From Agrococcus sp. KRD186 (GTDB taxonomy: Bacteria > Actinomycetota > Actinomycetes > Actinomycetales > Microbacteriaceae), in assembly GCF_017168255.1 (NCBI RefSeq), contig NZ_JABFAP010000001.1, forward strand, positions 1,103,342-1,167,341: a stretch of 64,000 nucleotides of DNA. Reading direction: 5' to 3'. The position numbers and the translations under genes were made by a program. How positions within the stretch are numbered: the stretch's first letter is position 1; each line of letters starts with the position of its first letter. The notes beneath the pieces are model-generated. The model searched no databases, was not told where the DNA came from, and was given only the letters and a program-made list of their open reading frames with translations. Positions 8,668 through 17,057 of this stretch are shown piece after piece.

Positions 8668-9924
8668 CTGGCTGAGCAGGAGGAGCTGAAGCCGCAGCAG
8701 CTCGCATGGCTGCGGCGCATCTCCGGCGACCTGTCGACCCAGGTGACGCGGGCGCTCGACGACCGGCTCCCCTGGTACCGCACGATGCCCCCGTCGCGGC
8801 GCAGCGCGGTGGGCCTGGTGGCGCAGTCGGGCATCACCTCCTTCATCGCCTGGCACGAGGATCCCGAGGCGCAGCCCTGGATCGCCGCCGACGTCTTCGC
8901 CGCCGCGCCCAGGGAGCTGCTGCGCAGCGTGAGCCTGCAGCAGACGCTGCAGCTCATCCGCACCACCGTGGCGGTGTTCGAGGAGCGCATCGGCGACGCC
9001 GATCCGGCCATGCGCGAGCCGATCCTGCGCTACTCCCGCGAGATCGCCTTCGCCGCCGCCGACGTCTACGCGCGCGCCGCCGAGTCGCGCGGCCTGTGGG
9101 ATGCGCGGCTCGAGGCCCTCGTGGTCGACTCCATCCTCACCGGCGAGCACGACGACGAGCTGCCCAGCCGCTCTGCAGCGCTCGGCTGGCACGGGCGCGG
9201 TGAGTGCGCAGTGCTGGTCGGCCTGGCACCGCGCACCGTCGACGTCGACGTCATCCGCCGCAAGGCGAGGCATGCCGGATGCGACGTGCTGATCGGGGTG
9301 CAGGGCACCCGGCTGGTCGTCGTGATCGGCCGTGCCGCGCCCAGCACCGACGAGCCGGCCGCGGAGGCGACCGAGCAGGAGCCGATCGACTTCCTCGCCA
9401 TCGCCGCGCAGCTCGCCGAGGGCTTCGGCGAGGGGCACCTGGTGCTCGGGCCGCCCGTGCCGAGCGTCGTCGAGGCCGCGCGCAGCGCGAAGGCGGCACT
9501 GGCCGGCTTCGCCGTCGCCGACGCGTGGCGCCGCACGCCGCGCCCGGTGCGCGCCGATGACCTGCTGCCCGAGCGTGCGCTCGCCGGCGACCCGCTCGCG
9601 CGCACCGACCTCGTGCGCGGCATCTACCAGCCGCTGCGCGACCACTCGAGCGACCTGCTCACGACGCTCGCCTGCTACCTCGACACCGGCCGCTCGCTCG
9701 AGGCGACGGCCCGCGAGCTGTTCGTGCACCCGAACACGGTGCGCTACCGCCTCAAGCGCATCAGCGAGATCATCGGCTGGGACGCCACCGGCGCGCGCGA
9801 GGCCCTCGCGCTCCACACCGCGATCATCCTCGGCTCCGTCCAGGACGCCACGCGCGACCGCACCCAGCGGCAGCCGCAGCCGACCCGTCATGCCCCACGC
9901 GGCAAGGGCCCGGTGGCAGGATGA
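8668..9924 (+). CDS. PucR-type regulator in front of fab genes
   Basis: A regulator of about 395-420 aa ending in a PucR-family helix-turn-helix (LFVHPNTVRYRLKRISEIIG, with LEATARELF just before). The stop overlaps fabD (ATGA), so it belongs to the aceE-fab cluster and probably controls fatty acid synthesis. The start is unclear. The first ATG/GTG/TTG in frame is GTG 8743, which has no Shine-Dalgarno. The frame upstream encodes LAWLRRISGDLSTQ, which looks like true protein. There is no standard start codon between the in-frame stop at 8617 and 8743. CTG at 8668, with AGGG 8 nt upstream, is given here as the likely start; CTG 8686 just after AGGAGGAG is another choice. Ligand unknown. Confidence 0.8.
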   Translation: MAEQEELKPQQLAWLRRISGDLSTQVTRALDDRLPWYRTMPPSRRSAVGLVAQSGITSFIAWHEDPEAQPWIAADVFAAAPRELLRSVSLQQTLQLIRTTVAVFEERIGDADPAMREPILRYSREIAFAAADVYARAAESRGLWDARLEALVVDSILTGEHDDELPSRSAALGWHGRGECAVLVGLAPRTVDVDVIRRKARHAGCDVLIGVQGTRLVVVIGRAAPSTDEPAAEATEQEPIDFLAIAAQLAEGFGEGHLVLGPPVPSVVEAARSAKAALAGFAVADAWRRTPRPVRADDLLPERALAGDPLARTDLVRGIYQPLRDHSSDLLTTLACYLDTGRSLEATARELFVHPNTVRYRLKRISEIIGWDATGAREALALHTAIILGSVQDATRDRTQRQPQPTRHAPRGKGPVAG

Positions 9925-10850
9925 GACCCGTGATCGTCATCGTCGCGCCCGGCCAGGGCTCCCAGAAGCCCGGCTTCCTCGCTCCCTGGCTGGAGCTGCC
10001 GGGCGTGCCCGAGCGGCTCCGCTCGCTCAGCGAGGCCGCAGGCGTCGACCTCGTCGAGCACGGCACGGTCTCCGATGCCGACACCATCCGGGACACCCTC
10101 GTCGCGCAGCCGCTCATCGTCGCCGCCGGCATCCTGACCCTCGACGCGCTCGCCGACCGGGCAGCGCTCGCGAGCGGCTTCGCCGGGCACTCGGTGGGCG
10201 AGATCACCGCCGCGGTCGCCGCCGGCGTGCTGCTGCCCGAGGACGCCATGGCGCTCGTCGGCGAGCGCGCTCGTGCGATGGCGGATGCGGCGGCCGAGAC
10301 CCCGACGGGCATGGCCGCCGTGCTCGGGGCCGACGAGGCGGCGCTCGAGGCGCGCCTGGCCGAGCTGGGCCTGCAGCCGGCGAACTACAACGGCGGCGGC
10401 CAGATCGTCGTCGCCGGCGCGCTGGACGCGCTCGCCGCGCTGGCCGAGGCTCCCCCGGAGCGCGCGCGCGTCATCCCGCTGCAGACCGCCGGCGCCTTCC
10501 ACACCGACTACATGGCTCCCGCCGTCGAGCGCTTCCGCGCGCAGGCCGCCGCCACGGCGACGACCGACCCGACCACGACGCTCTGGACGAACCGGGACGG
10601 CGGCGTGGTCGCATCCGGCACCGAATTCCTCGAGCTGATCGTCGGCCAGGTCTCGAGCCCCGTGCGCTGGGACCTGTGCATGGCCGGCTTCGCCGAGGCC
10701 GGCGTGACCGGCATCGTCGAGCTGGCGCCCGCCGGCGCGCTCACCGGCCTCGCCAAGCGCGGCCTGCGCGGCGTGCCCGCCGCCGGCATCACGACCCCTG
10801 ACGACCTGGAGGCAGCCGTCGCGCTGCTGGAGAGCGGAGCGGCAGCATGA
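9921..10850 (+). CDS. fabD: Malonyl-CoA:ACP transacylase
   Basis: Transfers malonyl groups from CoA to acyl carrier protein for fatty acid synthase II. The acyl-enzyme serine is in GHSVGE (about residue 91) and the catalytic His in FHTDYM (about 194). The N-terminal IVAPGQGSQ motif is standard. The length of 309 aa is normal. The ATG at 9921 overlaps the regulator stop by 4 bp; GTG at 9930, with GGATGAG upstream, is an equally good start and would trim three residues. It overlaps fabH by 4 bp. Confidence 0.96.
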   Translation: MRPVIVIVAPGQGSQKPGFLAPWLELPGVPERLRSLSEAAGVDLVEHGTVSDADTIRDTLVAQPLIVAAGILTLDALADRAALASGFAGHSVGEITAAVAAGVLLPEDAMALVGERARAMADAAAETPTGMAAVLGADEAALEARLAELGLQPANYNGGGQIVVAGALDALAALAEAPPERARVIPLQTAGAFHTDYMAPAVERFRAQAAATATTDPTTTLWTNRDGGVVASGTEFLELIVGQVSSPVRWDLCMAGFAEAGVTGIVELAPAGALTGLAKRGLRGVPAAGITTPDDLEAAVALLESGAAA

Positions 10851-11842
10851 CCACGATGAAGAGCCTTCCCACCCGAGCCGGATCGCGCATCCTCTCCGTG
10901 GGCGCCGCGCGCGGCGACCGACTGGTGCCGAACGACGAGCTCGTCGGCCCGATCGACTCCTCCGACGAGTGGATCAGGCAGCGCACCGGCATCATCACCC
11001 GCGCGCGGGTCTCCGACGGCAGCGAGGCGGTCGACCTGGCCGAGACCGCCGCCAAGGAGGCGATCGAGCGCGCCGGCATCGACGGCTCGCAGCTGGGCGC
11101 CGTGATCGTCTCGACCATCAGCAACACCGTGCAGACGCCGTCGATGGCGGCGCTGCTCACCGAGCGGGTCGGCGCCACGCCGGCCCCCGCCTTCGACATC
11201 TCGGCCGCGTGCGCCGGATACGCCTATGGCGTCGCGCAGGCCGACGCGCTCGTGCGCAGCGGCATGGCCGAGCACGTGCTCGTGGTCGGCGTCGAGAAGC
11301 TCTCTGAGGTGGTCGACCCGACCGACCGCTCGATCAGCTTCCTGCTCGGCGACGGCGCCGGCGCCGTGGTGGTCGGCCCCTCCGACGAGCCCGGCATCAG
11401 CCCCTCGGTGTGGGGCTCGGACGGCTCCCACTGGGAGACCATCCGGATGACGAACACGCTCGGCTCGATGCGCGACGGCGCGCCCTGGCCGACGCTGCGG
11501 CAGGACGGCCCGACGGTCTTCCGCTGGGCAGTGTGGGAGATGGCGAAGAAGGCCCGCGAGGCGCTCGACGCCGCCGGCATCGAGCCGGGCGACCTGGCCG
11601 CCTTCATCCCCCACCAGGCGAACATGCGCATCATCGACGAGTTCGCCAAGCAGCTGAAGCTGCCCGACACCGTCGCGATCGCGCGCGACATCGAGACGAC
11701 CGGCAACACATCCGCCGCCTCGATCCCGCTCGCGATGCACCGCCTGCTCGAGGAGCAGCCCGAGCTCTCGGGCGGCCTCGCGCTGCAGATCGGCTTCGGC
11801 GCCGGGCTCGTGTACGGCGCCCAGGTCGTCGTGCTCCCTTAG
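10847..11842 (+). CDS. fabH: 3-oxoacyl-ACP synthase III
   Basis: Starts fatty acid chains by condensing an acyl-CoA primer with malonyl-ACP. The Cys-His-Asn triad is visible: Cys in SAACAGYAYG (about 122), His in PHQANMR (about 255) and Asn in TGNTSAAS (about 286). The 331-aa length is typical. The start ATGA overlaps the fabD stop. In Gram-positive relatives this enzyme prefers branched primers, which would fit iso/anteiso lipids, but that is inferred. Confidence 0.96.
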   Translation: MTTMKSLPTRAGSRILSVGAARGDRLVPNDELVGPIDSSDEWIRQRTGIITRARVSDGSEAVDLAETAAKEAIERAGIDGSQLGAVIVSTISNTVQTPSMAALLTERVGATPAPAFDISAACAGYAYGVAQADALVRSGMAEHVLVVGVEKLSEVVDPTDRSISFLLGDGAGAVVVGPSDEPGISPSVWGSDGSHWETIRMTNTLGSMRDGAPWPTLRQDGPTVFRWAVWEMAKKAREALDAAGIEPGDLAAFIPHQANMRIIDEFAKQLKLPDTVAIARDIETTGNTSAASIPLAMHRLLEEQPELSGGLALQIGFGAGLVYGAQVVVLP

Positions 11843-11878
11843 ACTCAACCCGTCCAATCCATCAGAAGGAGACACCCC

Positions 11879-12127
11879 ATGGCATTCACCAAGGACGAGG
11901 TCCTCGCCGGACTCGCCGACCTCGTGAACGACGAGACCGGCATCGCGACCGAGAACGTGCAGCTCGAGAAGTCGTTCACCGACGACCTCGACATCGACTC
12001 GATCTCGATGATGACGATCGTCGTGAACGCCGAGGAGAAGTTCGACGTCAAGATCCCCGACGACGAGGTCAAGAACCTCAAGACCGTGCAGGACGCCGTC
12101 GACTACATCACGGGCGCACAGGCCTGA
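11879..12127 (+). CDS. acpP: Acyl carrier protein
   Basis: Small acidic carrier (82 aa) that holds growing acyl chains on a 4'-phosphopantetheine arm. The attachment serine is Ser41 in DIDSIS; DSI replaces the more usual DSL. The strong Shine-Dalgarno AGAAGGAG lies upstream of the ATG, which suits high expression. It sits between fabH and fabF, the common order. Confidence 0.95.
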   Translation: MAFTKDEVLAGLADLVNDETGIATENVQLEKSFTDDLDIDSISMMTIVVNAEEKFDVKIPDDEVKNLKTVQDAVDYITGAQA

Positions 12128-12194
12128 GCCCCACGTTCATCGAACGCGCGTGCGGCCGGGCGACCGGCCGCACGCGGCATCTGCGAGGAGAGTC

Positions 12195-13430
12195 ATGACG
12201 AAGAAGATCGTCATCACCGGCCTGGGCGCGTCATCGCCGCTGGGCGGCACCATGCGCGAGAGCTGGGAGGCGCTGCTGGCCGGCGAATCCGGCGCGAGCA
12301 CGCTCGAGCACGACTGGGTCGCGCAGTACGAGCTGCCGGTGACGTTCGCCGCGCAGGCGAAGGTGCGCCCCGACACGGTGCTCGAGCGGCCGGTCGCCAA
12401 GCGCCTCGACCCCTCGAGCCAGTTCGCGCTCGTGGCTGCCAAGGAGGCGTTCGCCGACGCCGGCTCCCCCGAGCTGCCGTCCGAGCGCCTCGGCGTCGAC
12501 TTCTCCACCGGCATCGGCGGTCTCTGGACCCTGCTCGACGCCTGGGACACCCTGCGCGCGAAGGGCCCGCGCCGCGTGCTGCCCATGACCGTGCCGATGC
12601 TGATGCCGAACGGTCCTTCCGCGGCCATCTCCATGCACTTCCAGGCGCGCGCCTACGCGCGCACCGTCGCCTCCGCCTGCGCCTCCAGCACCGAGGCGCT
12701 CGTGAACGCCTTCGAGCACCTGCAGGCTGGGCTCGCGGATGTCGTGATCGCGGGCGGCAGCGAGTCGGCGATCCACCCGATCACGCTCGCGTCCTTCGCC
12801 TCCATGCAAGCGCTCTCGCGCCGCAACGACGACCCGGCCACCGCATCCCGCCCCTATGACATCACCCGCGACGGCTTCGTCATGGGCGAGGGCGCAGCCG
12901 CGCTGGTGCTCGAGACCGAGGAGCACGCGCTCGCCCGCGGCGCCCGCATCTACGCGGAGCTCGCCGGCGGCGGCGTCACCGCCGACTCGTTCCACATCAC
13001 CGCGCCCGAGCCCGAGGGCCTGGGCGCCAGCCGCGCCGTGCAGCTCGCGCTCGACCACGCGGATGCCAGCGCGGACGACGTGACCCACATCAACGCGCAC
13101 GCCACCTCCACGCCCGTCGGCGACGTGGCGGAGGTGCGCGCGCTGCACCGCATCTTCGGTGAGCGCATCAGCGAGATCCCCGTCTCGGCGACGAAGGCGG
13201 CGCACGGCCACCTGCTGGGCGGCACGGGTGCGCTCGAGGCGGCCTTCACCGTGCTCGCCCTGCACGAGCGCACTGCTCCGCCGACGATCAACGTGACCGA
13301 GCAGGACCCGGAGGCGCCGCTGCGCATCTCGGGCACGCCCATGCCGCTGGACGACGGACCGCAGCTGGCCGTGTCGAACTCGTTCGGATTCGGCGGGCAC
13401 AACGCGGTCGTGGCGATCCGCTCGGTCTGA
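12195..13430 (+). CDS. fabF: 3-oxoacyl-ACP synthase II
   Basis: Elongating condensing enzyme of type II fatty acid synthesis. The Cys-His-His triad is present: Cys in ASACASST (about 162), His in NAHATSTPVGD (about 302) and His in AAHGHLLG (about 336). Start ATG 12195 has GAGGAG 4 nt upstream and gives 411 aa, the usual size; an upstream in-frame start at 12150 has no ribosome site. It is last in the cluster and is followed by a strong hairpin. Confidence 0.96.
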   Translation: MTKKIVITGLGASSPLGGTMRESWEALLAGESGASTLEHDWVAQYELPVTFAAQAKVRPDTVLERPVAKRLDPSSQFALVAAKEAFADAGSPELPSERLGVDFSTGIGGLWTLLDAWDTLRAKGPRRVLPMTVPMLMPNGPSAAISMHFQARAYARTVASACASSTEALVNAFEHLQAGLADVVIAGGSESAIHPITLASFASMQALSRRNDDPATASRPYDITRDGFVMGEGAAALVLETEEHALARGARIYAELAGGGVTADSFHITAPEPEGLGASRAVQLALDHADASADDVTHINAHATSTPVGDVAEVRALHRIFGERISEIPVSATKAAHGHLLGGTGALEAAFTVLALHERTAPPTINVTEQDPEAPLRISGTPMPLDDGPQLAVSNSFGFGGHNAVVAIRSV

Positions 13431-13441
13431 GTCCGTGCATA

Positions 13442-13477
13442 GCTGAGGCCCCCGCTGTACTCAGCGGGGGCCTCAGC
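13442..13477. terminator. Strong hairpin after fabF
   Basis: A perfect 16-bp stem (13442-13457 with 13462-13477) and a TACT loop, located 12 bp after the fabF stop and 25 bp from the 3' end of the convergent DUF3145 gene. It should terminate both transcripts. Confidence 0.88.
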
Positions 13478-13501
13478 GGTCTGTGGGGCGGTGGCGGGGC
13501 G

Positions 13502-14029
13502 TCAGCCGACCCGGTGCAGCGCGATGACGGGCGAGCCGTCGGAAGCGTGCCGATAGGACTCGAGCTCACGATCCCAGGCGCCGCCCATGGCGTCGTCGAG
13601 CGCCGCGAGCAGCGCGCGGGCATCAGGCCCTGCGGCCTCGATGGCACCGCGGATGCGCTCCTCCGGCACCACGAGGGAGCCGGCGGCGTCGATGCGCTGG
13701 GCGCTGATGCCGAGCTGCGGCGTGTGCATCCAGCGCATGCCGTTACTGCCGGGCGTCGGATCCTCGGTCACCTCGAAGCGCACGTCGCGCCAGCCCGCGA
13801 GGGCGGAGGCGATCGCGGCGCCGGTGCCGACGGGGCCGGACCAGTGCACCTCGGTGCGCTCCATGCCCGGCTCGACCGGCTGCGGCTGCCAGAGGAAGCG
13901 CAGCGCGTCGCCGACGGCCTGGCCGATCGCCCACTCCAGATGCGTGCGCATCGCGCGCGGGGACGCGTGGATCCAGGCCACCCCCGCGGTGGTCGCGGAG
14001 CGTCGCCTGAGCGTGTTCGCAGCAGTCAT
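13502..14029 (-). CDS. DUF3145 protein
   Basis: A 175-aa protein of the actinobacterial DUF3145 family, function unknown. The recognisable N-terminal part is GVAWIHASPRAMRTHLEWAI, followed by the short mixed alpha/beta body typical of the family. ATG 14029 is preferred over an upstream in-frame start because GGGAGAG lies 4-5 nt before it. It lies convergent with fabF; from memory, the same neighbour is seen in many actinobacteria, suggesting a link to lipid metabolism, but this is only association. Confidence 0.85.
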   Translation of the reverse strand: MTAANTLRRRSATTAGVAWIHASPRAMRTHLEWAIGQAVGDALRFLWQPQPVEPGMERTEVHWSGPVGTGAAIASALAGWRDVRFEVTEDPTPGSNGMRWMHTPQLGISAQRIDAAGSLVVPEERIRGAIEAAGPDARALLAALDDAMGGAWDRELESYRHASDGSPVIALHRVG

Positions 14030-14123
14030 CGTCTCTCCCTCGTTCGATGCGACTTCCCCATCGGTCGAACCGGGCTCGAGACGCCTTGAGTGTCTCACAT
14101 GGCGCGCGGGAGTGACAAGCCTG

Positions 14124-14948
14124 TCATTCGCCTGTGAACACCGGTCGCTGCTCGCCCGCGCGGATCGGGAAGGCGAGGCGGTTGCCGGCCGGCGGCAGCG
14201 GGCAGTTGTACTGGTCGCTCATCGCGCACGGCGGCACGATCGCGCGATTGAAGTCGAGGTCGACGGTGCCGTCGTGGCGCGGGCGCACGAACAGGAAGCG
14301 GCCCACGTCGTAGGTCTCCTCGCCCGTCGTGGCGTCGGCGAAGACGATCTGCAGGCTGTCGCCGTCGGGCAGCGCGACGAGCTCGACCTGCTCGCCCTCG
14401 TGCTCGAAGCGGATCGTGCCGGGCGAGGTCGCCCGGCGCAGCGACCCACCCTGCGACTTGCCGTACTCGAAGTCGACGCCGCCCTCGACGGGCTCGAAGG
14501 TGCCCTGCACGTGCCATGCCGGGTCGTAGTCGAAGGCGGTGATCTGCTCGAAGCCGCGCTCGGTCGCCGCCTCCGCATCCCACACGCGCAGCGCGAAGCG
14601 GCCCTTGAAGTCTGGCCCGATCACGAAGGCCGTGCGGCGATCGTCGAAGCGCACCGTGCTGGGCGTCATCGACTCCTGCGCGTAGACGCTCACCGTGCCG
14701 TCGACGGTCTCGCCGTCGACGATGATCTCGGCCGACGCATCCGCCGTCACCTGCAGGCCGTCGCCGGTCGGCGAGGGCGCCCAGGTGCCGGCCACGCCTT
14801 CGACCTCGGTGGCCGCGGAGACCCACGCGGTGGTCGTCAGCGCGAGCGCTCCCTGGGGCGCGCGCACGCTCTGGTCGCGCTTGCGGCGGAAGGCCTCGTG
14901 CTGGGCGATGGCGGCGTCGGCGGGAGCGGTCACGGCGGAGTCGGTCAT
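14124..14948 (-). CDS. DUF1684 protein
   Basis: A 274-aa protein of the DUF1684 (COG3358) family. The C-terminal signature is present: DFNRAIVPPCAMSDQYNCPL followed by PPAGNRLAFPIRAGE. No signal peptide is visible, so it appears cytoplasmic. The biochemical role is unknown. The ATG at 14948 is preceded by TAGACT and 6 nt, which implies a leaderless mRNA. It is divergent from the LLM oxidoreductase gene 65 bp away. Confidence 0.85.
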   Translation of the reverse strand: MTDSAVTAPADAAIAQHEAFRRKRDQSVRAPQGALALTTTAWVSAATEVEGVAGTWAPSPTGDGLQVTADASAEIIVDGETVDGTVSVYAQESMTPSTVRFDDRRTAFVIGPDFKGRFALRVWDAEAATERGFEQITAFDYDPAWHVQGTFEPVEGGVDFEYGKSQGGSLRRATSPGTIRFEHEGEQVELVALPDGDSLQIVFADATTGEETYDVGRFLFVRPRHDGTVDLDFNRAIVPPCAMSDQYNCPLPPAGNRLAFPIRAGEQRPVFTGE

Positions 14949-14954
14949 GCCTCG

Positions 14955-14960
14955 AGTCTA
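14955..14960 (-). promoter_or_regulatory. -10 box, leaderless DUF1684 gene
   Basis: TAGACT on the minus strand, 6 nt before the ATG at 14948. Confidence 0.5.
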
Positions 14961-15001
14961 CCGACGGCGACCCGGTGGGAGCGGCCGTCAGGGGCCTCGC
15001 G

Positions 15002-15007
15002 TACGGT
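15002..15007 (+). promoter_or_regulatory. -10 box, leaderless LLM oxidoreductase gene
   Basis: TACGGT 6 nt before the ATG at 15014; no ribosome site is present between them. Confidence 0.5.
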
Positions 15008-15013
15008 CGAGCC

Positions 15014-15838
15014 ATGCAGAACTCACCTGTGCTCGGCCTCGTCCTCCCGCCCGATCAGGCGCCCGAGCGCTTCCTCGATGTCGCCCGCGCCGCCGATGCC
15101 GTCGGCCTCGCCGAGCTCTGGCTCTGGGAGGACTGCTTCGGGCAGTCGGGCACCTCGACCGCGGCCGCCGTGCTCGCCGCGACCGAGCGCATCCGGGTGG
15201 GCATCGGGCTGCTGCCGGTGCCGTTGCGCACCGTCGCACTGACCGCGATGGAGATCGCCACCATCGCGCGGATGTTTCCGGGCAGGCTGCTGCCGGGCAT
15301 CGGCCACGGCGTGCTCGACTGGATGGCGCAGGCCGGTGTGCGCGAGGCGTCGCCGCTGACGCTGCTGACCGAGCATGCCACCGCGCTGCGCACGCTGCTC
15401 GCGGGCGACGAGCTGAGCGTCGACGGCCGCTACGTGCACCTCGACCGCGTGCAGCTGCGCTGGCCGCCGAGCGAGGTGCCGCCGCTGCTGATCGGCGGCC
15501 TCAAGCCGAAGACCCTCGCGCTCGCCGGTGAGCTCGGCGACGGCGTGCTGCTGACCAGCGACGCGGCGCCCGAGGAGCAGCTCGAGGTGACGCGTGCCGC
15601 GATCGCGACCGTGCGCGAGGCGCGCGCGGCGGTCGGCCTCGACGAGCCGTACGCGATCGTGCTGTTCGCGAGCGTGCCGGCGGATGCGTCGTCGTCCGAG
15701 ATCACGCGGCTCGCGGCCGAGTACGGGGAGCTGGGCGTGACGAACCTGGGGCTGATCGCCACGGACGGCGAGGGGCGCATCGAGGCGGGCGACGGGATCC
15801 TGCGGCTGACCGAGACGATCGGCGCCATCGGCACCTGA
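15014..15838 (+). CDS. LLM-class flavin-dependent oxidoreductase
   Basis: A 274-aa luciferase-like monooxygenase-fold enzyme using FMN or F420. Family features are the N-terminal VARAADAVGLAELWLWED, the TERIRVGIGLLPVPLR barrel strand, and GLKPKTLALAGELGDGVLL near the middle. It is shorter than the roughly 330-aa average of the family but appears complete. The substrate cannot be told from sequence. The start is supported by the leaderless -10 arrangement rather than a Shine-Dalgarno. Confidence 0.85.
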   Translation: MQNSPVLGLVLPPDQAPERFLDVARAADAVGLAELWLWEDCFGQSGTSTAAAVLAATERIRVGIGLLPVPLRTVALTAMEIATIARMFPGRLLPGIGHGVLDWMAQAGVREASPLTLLTEHATALRTLLAGDELSVDGRYVHLDRVQLRWPPSEVPPLLIGGLKPKTLALAGELGDGVLLTSDAAPEEQLEVTRAAIATVREARAAVGLDEPYAIVLFASVPADASSSEITRLAAEYGELGVTNLGLIATDGEGRIEAGDGILRLTETIGAIGT

Positions 15839-15865
15839 GTCGCCGGCGAAGCCGCCGACGCCTGA

Positions 15866-15889
15866 TGCGCCGGCGGGGCCCCCGGCGCC
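15866..15889. terminator. Possible hairpin between convergent genes
   Basis: GCGCCGG (15867-15873) pairs with CCGGCGC (15882-15888) with a GC-rich loop, located between the 3' ends of the LLM and PLP-enzyme genes. It is short and lacks a T-tract. Confidence 0.4.
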
Positions 15890-15902
15890 TGATGCCGCTC
15901 TC

Positions 15903-16985
15903 CTACGCGTTGCGCCCTCGCGCCGCCACGCGCCAGCGCGCCGCGGGCTCGCTATCGCCGCCGCGGTCGTAGACGACGAGCTCGTCGACCATGTTCACCG
16001 CGATGCACACGTGGTTCGGCACGACGCGCACCACGGTGCCCAGCGCCGGCAGCTCGCCGGAACCGCCGGGCAGCTCGACGACCGCGTGGTGCTCGCTCAG
16101 CTGCACGATGCGCGCGTCTGGATGATCGAGGAGCCGCCCGTGGCCGCTTGCCCAGTCGGCGCGGTCCGGGCCGAGCACCTTCGAGCCGGCGTCCAGCACC
16201 AGCCGCCCGCCCGCGTGCGAGACGACGGTGGCATGGCACGTGAGCGCGATGTCCTCAGGCTCCGCCGAGCCGAGCTCCCACTGCTGCGCGTCGCCGAAGA
16301 CGGTGACGCCCGGCCGCAGCTCGTTCACCGGCGAGTCGAGCTCGAGCGAAGCGGCGAGGCTGGGCGTCGAGCCGCCGGAGACCACCATCGGCTCGATGCC
16401 GGCCGCGCGCAGCGACGCCGCGGCGGCGGTGAGCGCCTCCGCCTCGTCGCGGGCGGCGCGCTCGCGCGCCTCCGGCGCGTACGAGTGGCCGGGGAAGGAG
16501 AAGACGCCCTCGACGTCGACGCCCGCCCGCACCGCGGCCGAGGCGACCTCCCCTGCTGCTGCCGGAGCGCATCCGGAGCGGTGATGACCGGCATCGACCT
16601 CCACCCGCACCGAGACGCGGCCGGCGAGGCCCGCGTGCACGAGCCGGGCGACGCCCTCGACCGAGTCGACGCCGATCGAGATCGACGCGCCGCGGGCGGC
16701 GAGCGCGCTGAGCCTGGCGGCCTTGCCGGCGTCGAGCCAGAGCGGGTAGGCGATGAAGAGGTCGTCGAGGCCGGCAGCGGTGAAGACCTCCGCCTCCCCC
16801 ACCGTGGCCACGGTGAGGCCGTGCGCGCCGGCTGCCACCTGCATCCGCCCGATCTCGATCGTCTTGTGGGTCTTCGCGTGCGGGCGGAGCGCGATGCCGC
16901 GGGCGGTGGCCGCCTCGGCGACGCGCGCGATGTTCGCCTGCATGCGCTCGAGATCGATCGCCAGGAAGGGCGTGCTGAGAGCCAT
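15903..16985 (-). CDS. D-threonine aldolase / D-serine dehydratase-like PLP enzyme
   Basis: A 360-aa fold-type III (alanine-racemase-like) PLP enzyme of the DSD1/D-threonine aldolase group. The PLP lysine is in RPHAKTHKT (about 34-42). The C-terminal beta domain ends with PNHVC, where eukaryotic D-serine dehydratases bind zinc. It probably cleaves or deaminates D-threonine, D-serine or a related 3-hydroxy amino acid; which one cannot be decided. The ATG at 16985 follows TAGCAT by 6 nt, so the mRNA is probably leaderless. It is divergent from the LtrA gene. Confidence 0.85.
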   Translation of the reverse strand: MALSTPFLAIDLERMQANIARVAEAATARGIALRPHAKTHKTIEIGRMQVAAGAHGLTVATVGEAEVFTAAGLDDLFIAYPLWLDAGKAARLSALAARGASISIGVDSVEGVARLVHAGLAGRVSVRVEVDAGHHRSGCAPAAAGEVASAAVRAGVDVEGVFSFPGHSYAPEARERAARDEAEALTAAAASLRAAGIEPMVVSGGSTPSLAASLELDSPVNELRPGVTVFGDAQQWELGSAEPEDIALTCHATVVSHAGGRLVLDAGSKVLGPDRADWASGHGRLLDHPDARIVQLSEHHAVVELPGGSGELPALGTVVRVVPNHVCIAVNMVDELVVYDRGGDSEPAARWRVAARGRNA

Positions 16986-16991
16986 GGCTCG

Positions 16992-16997
16992 ATGCTA
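16992..16997 (-). promoter_or_regulatory. -10 box, leaderless PLP enzyme gene
   Basis: TAGCAT on the minus strand lies 6 nt before the ATG at 16985. Confidence 0.5.
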
Positions 16998-17057
16998 GGC
17001 GGCGGCGGCGCGCCACGGCGTGCGGCGGCGATGCCGCAGCGCGTGCGATCATCTGGC

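Noticed and set aside
8706-9203. Start of the PucR regulator at ATG 8706
   Set aside because: That ATG is in another frame and its product has no recognisable domain; using it would need a frameshift.
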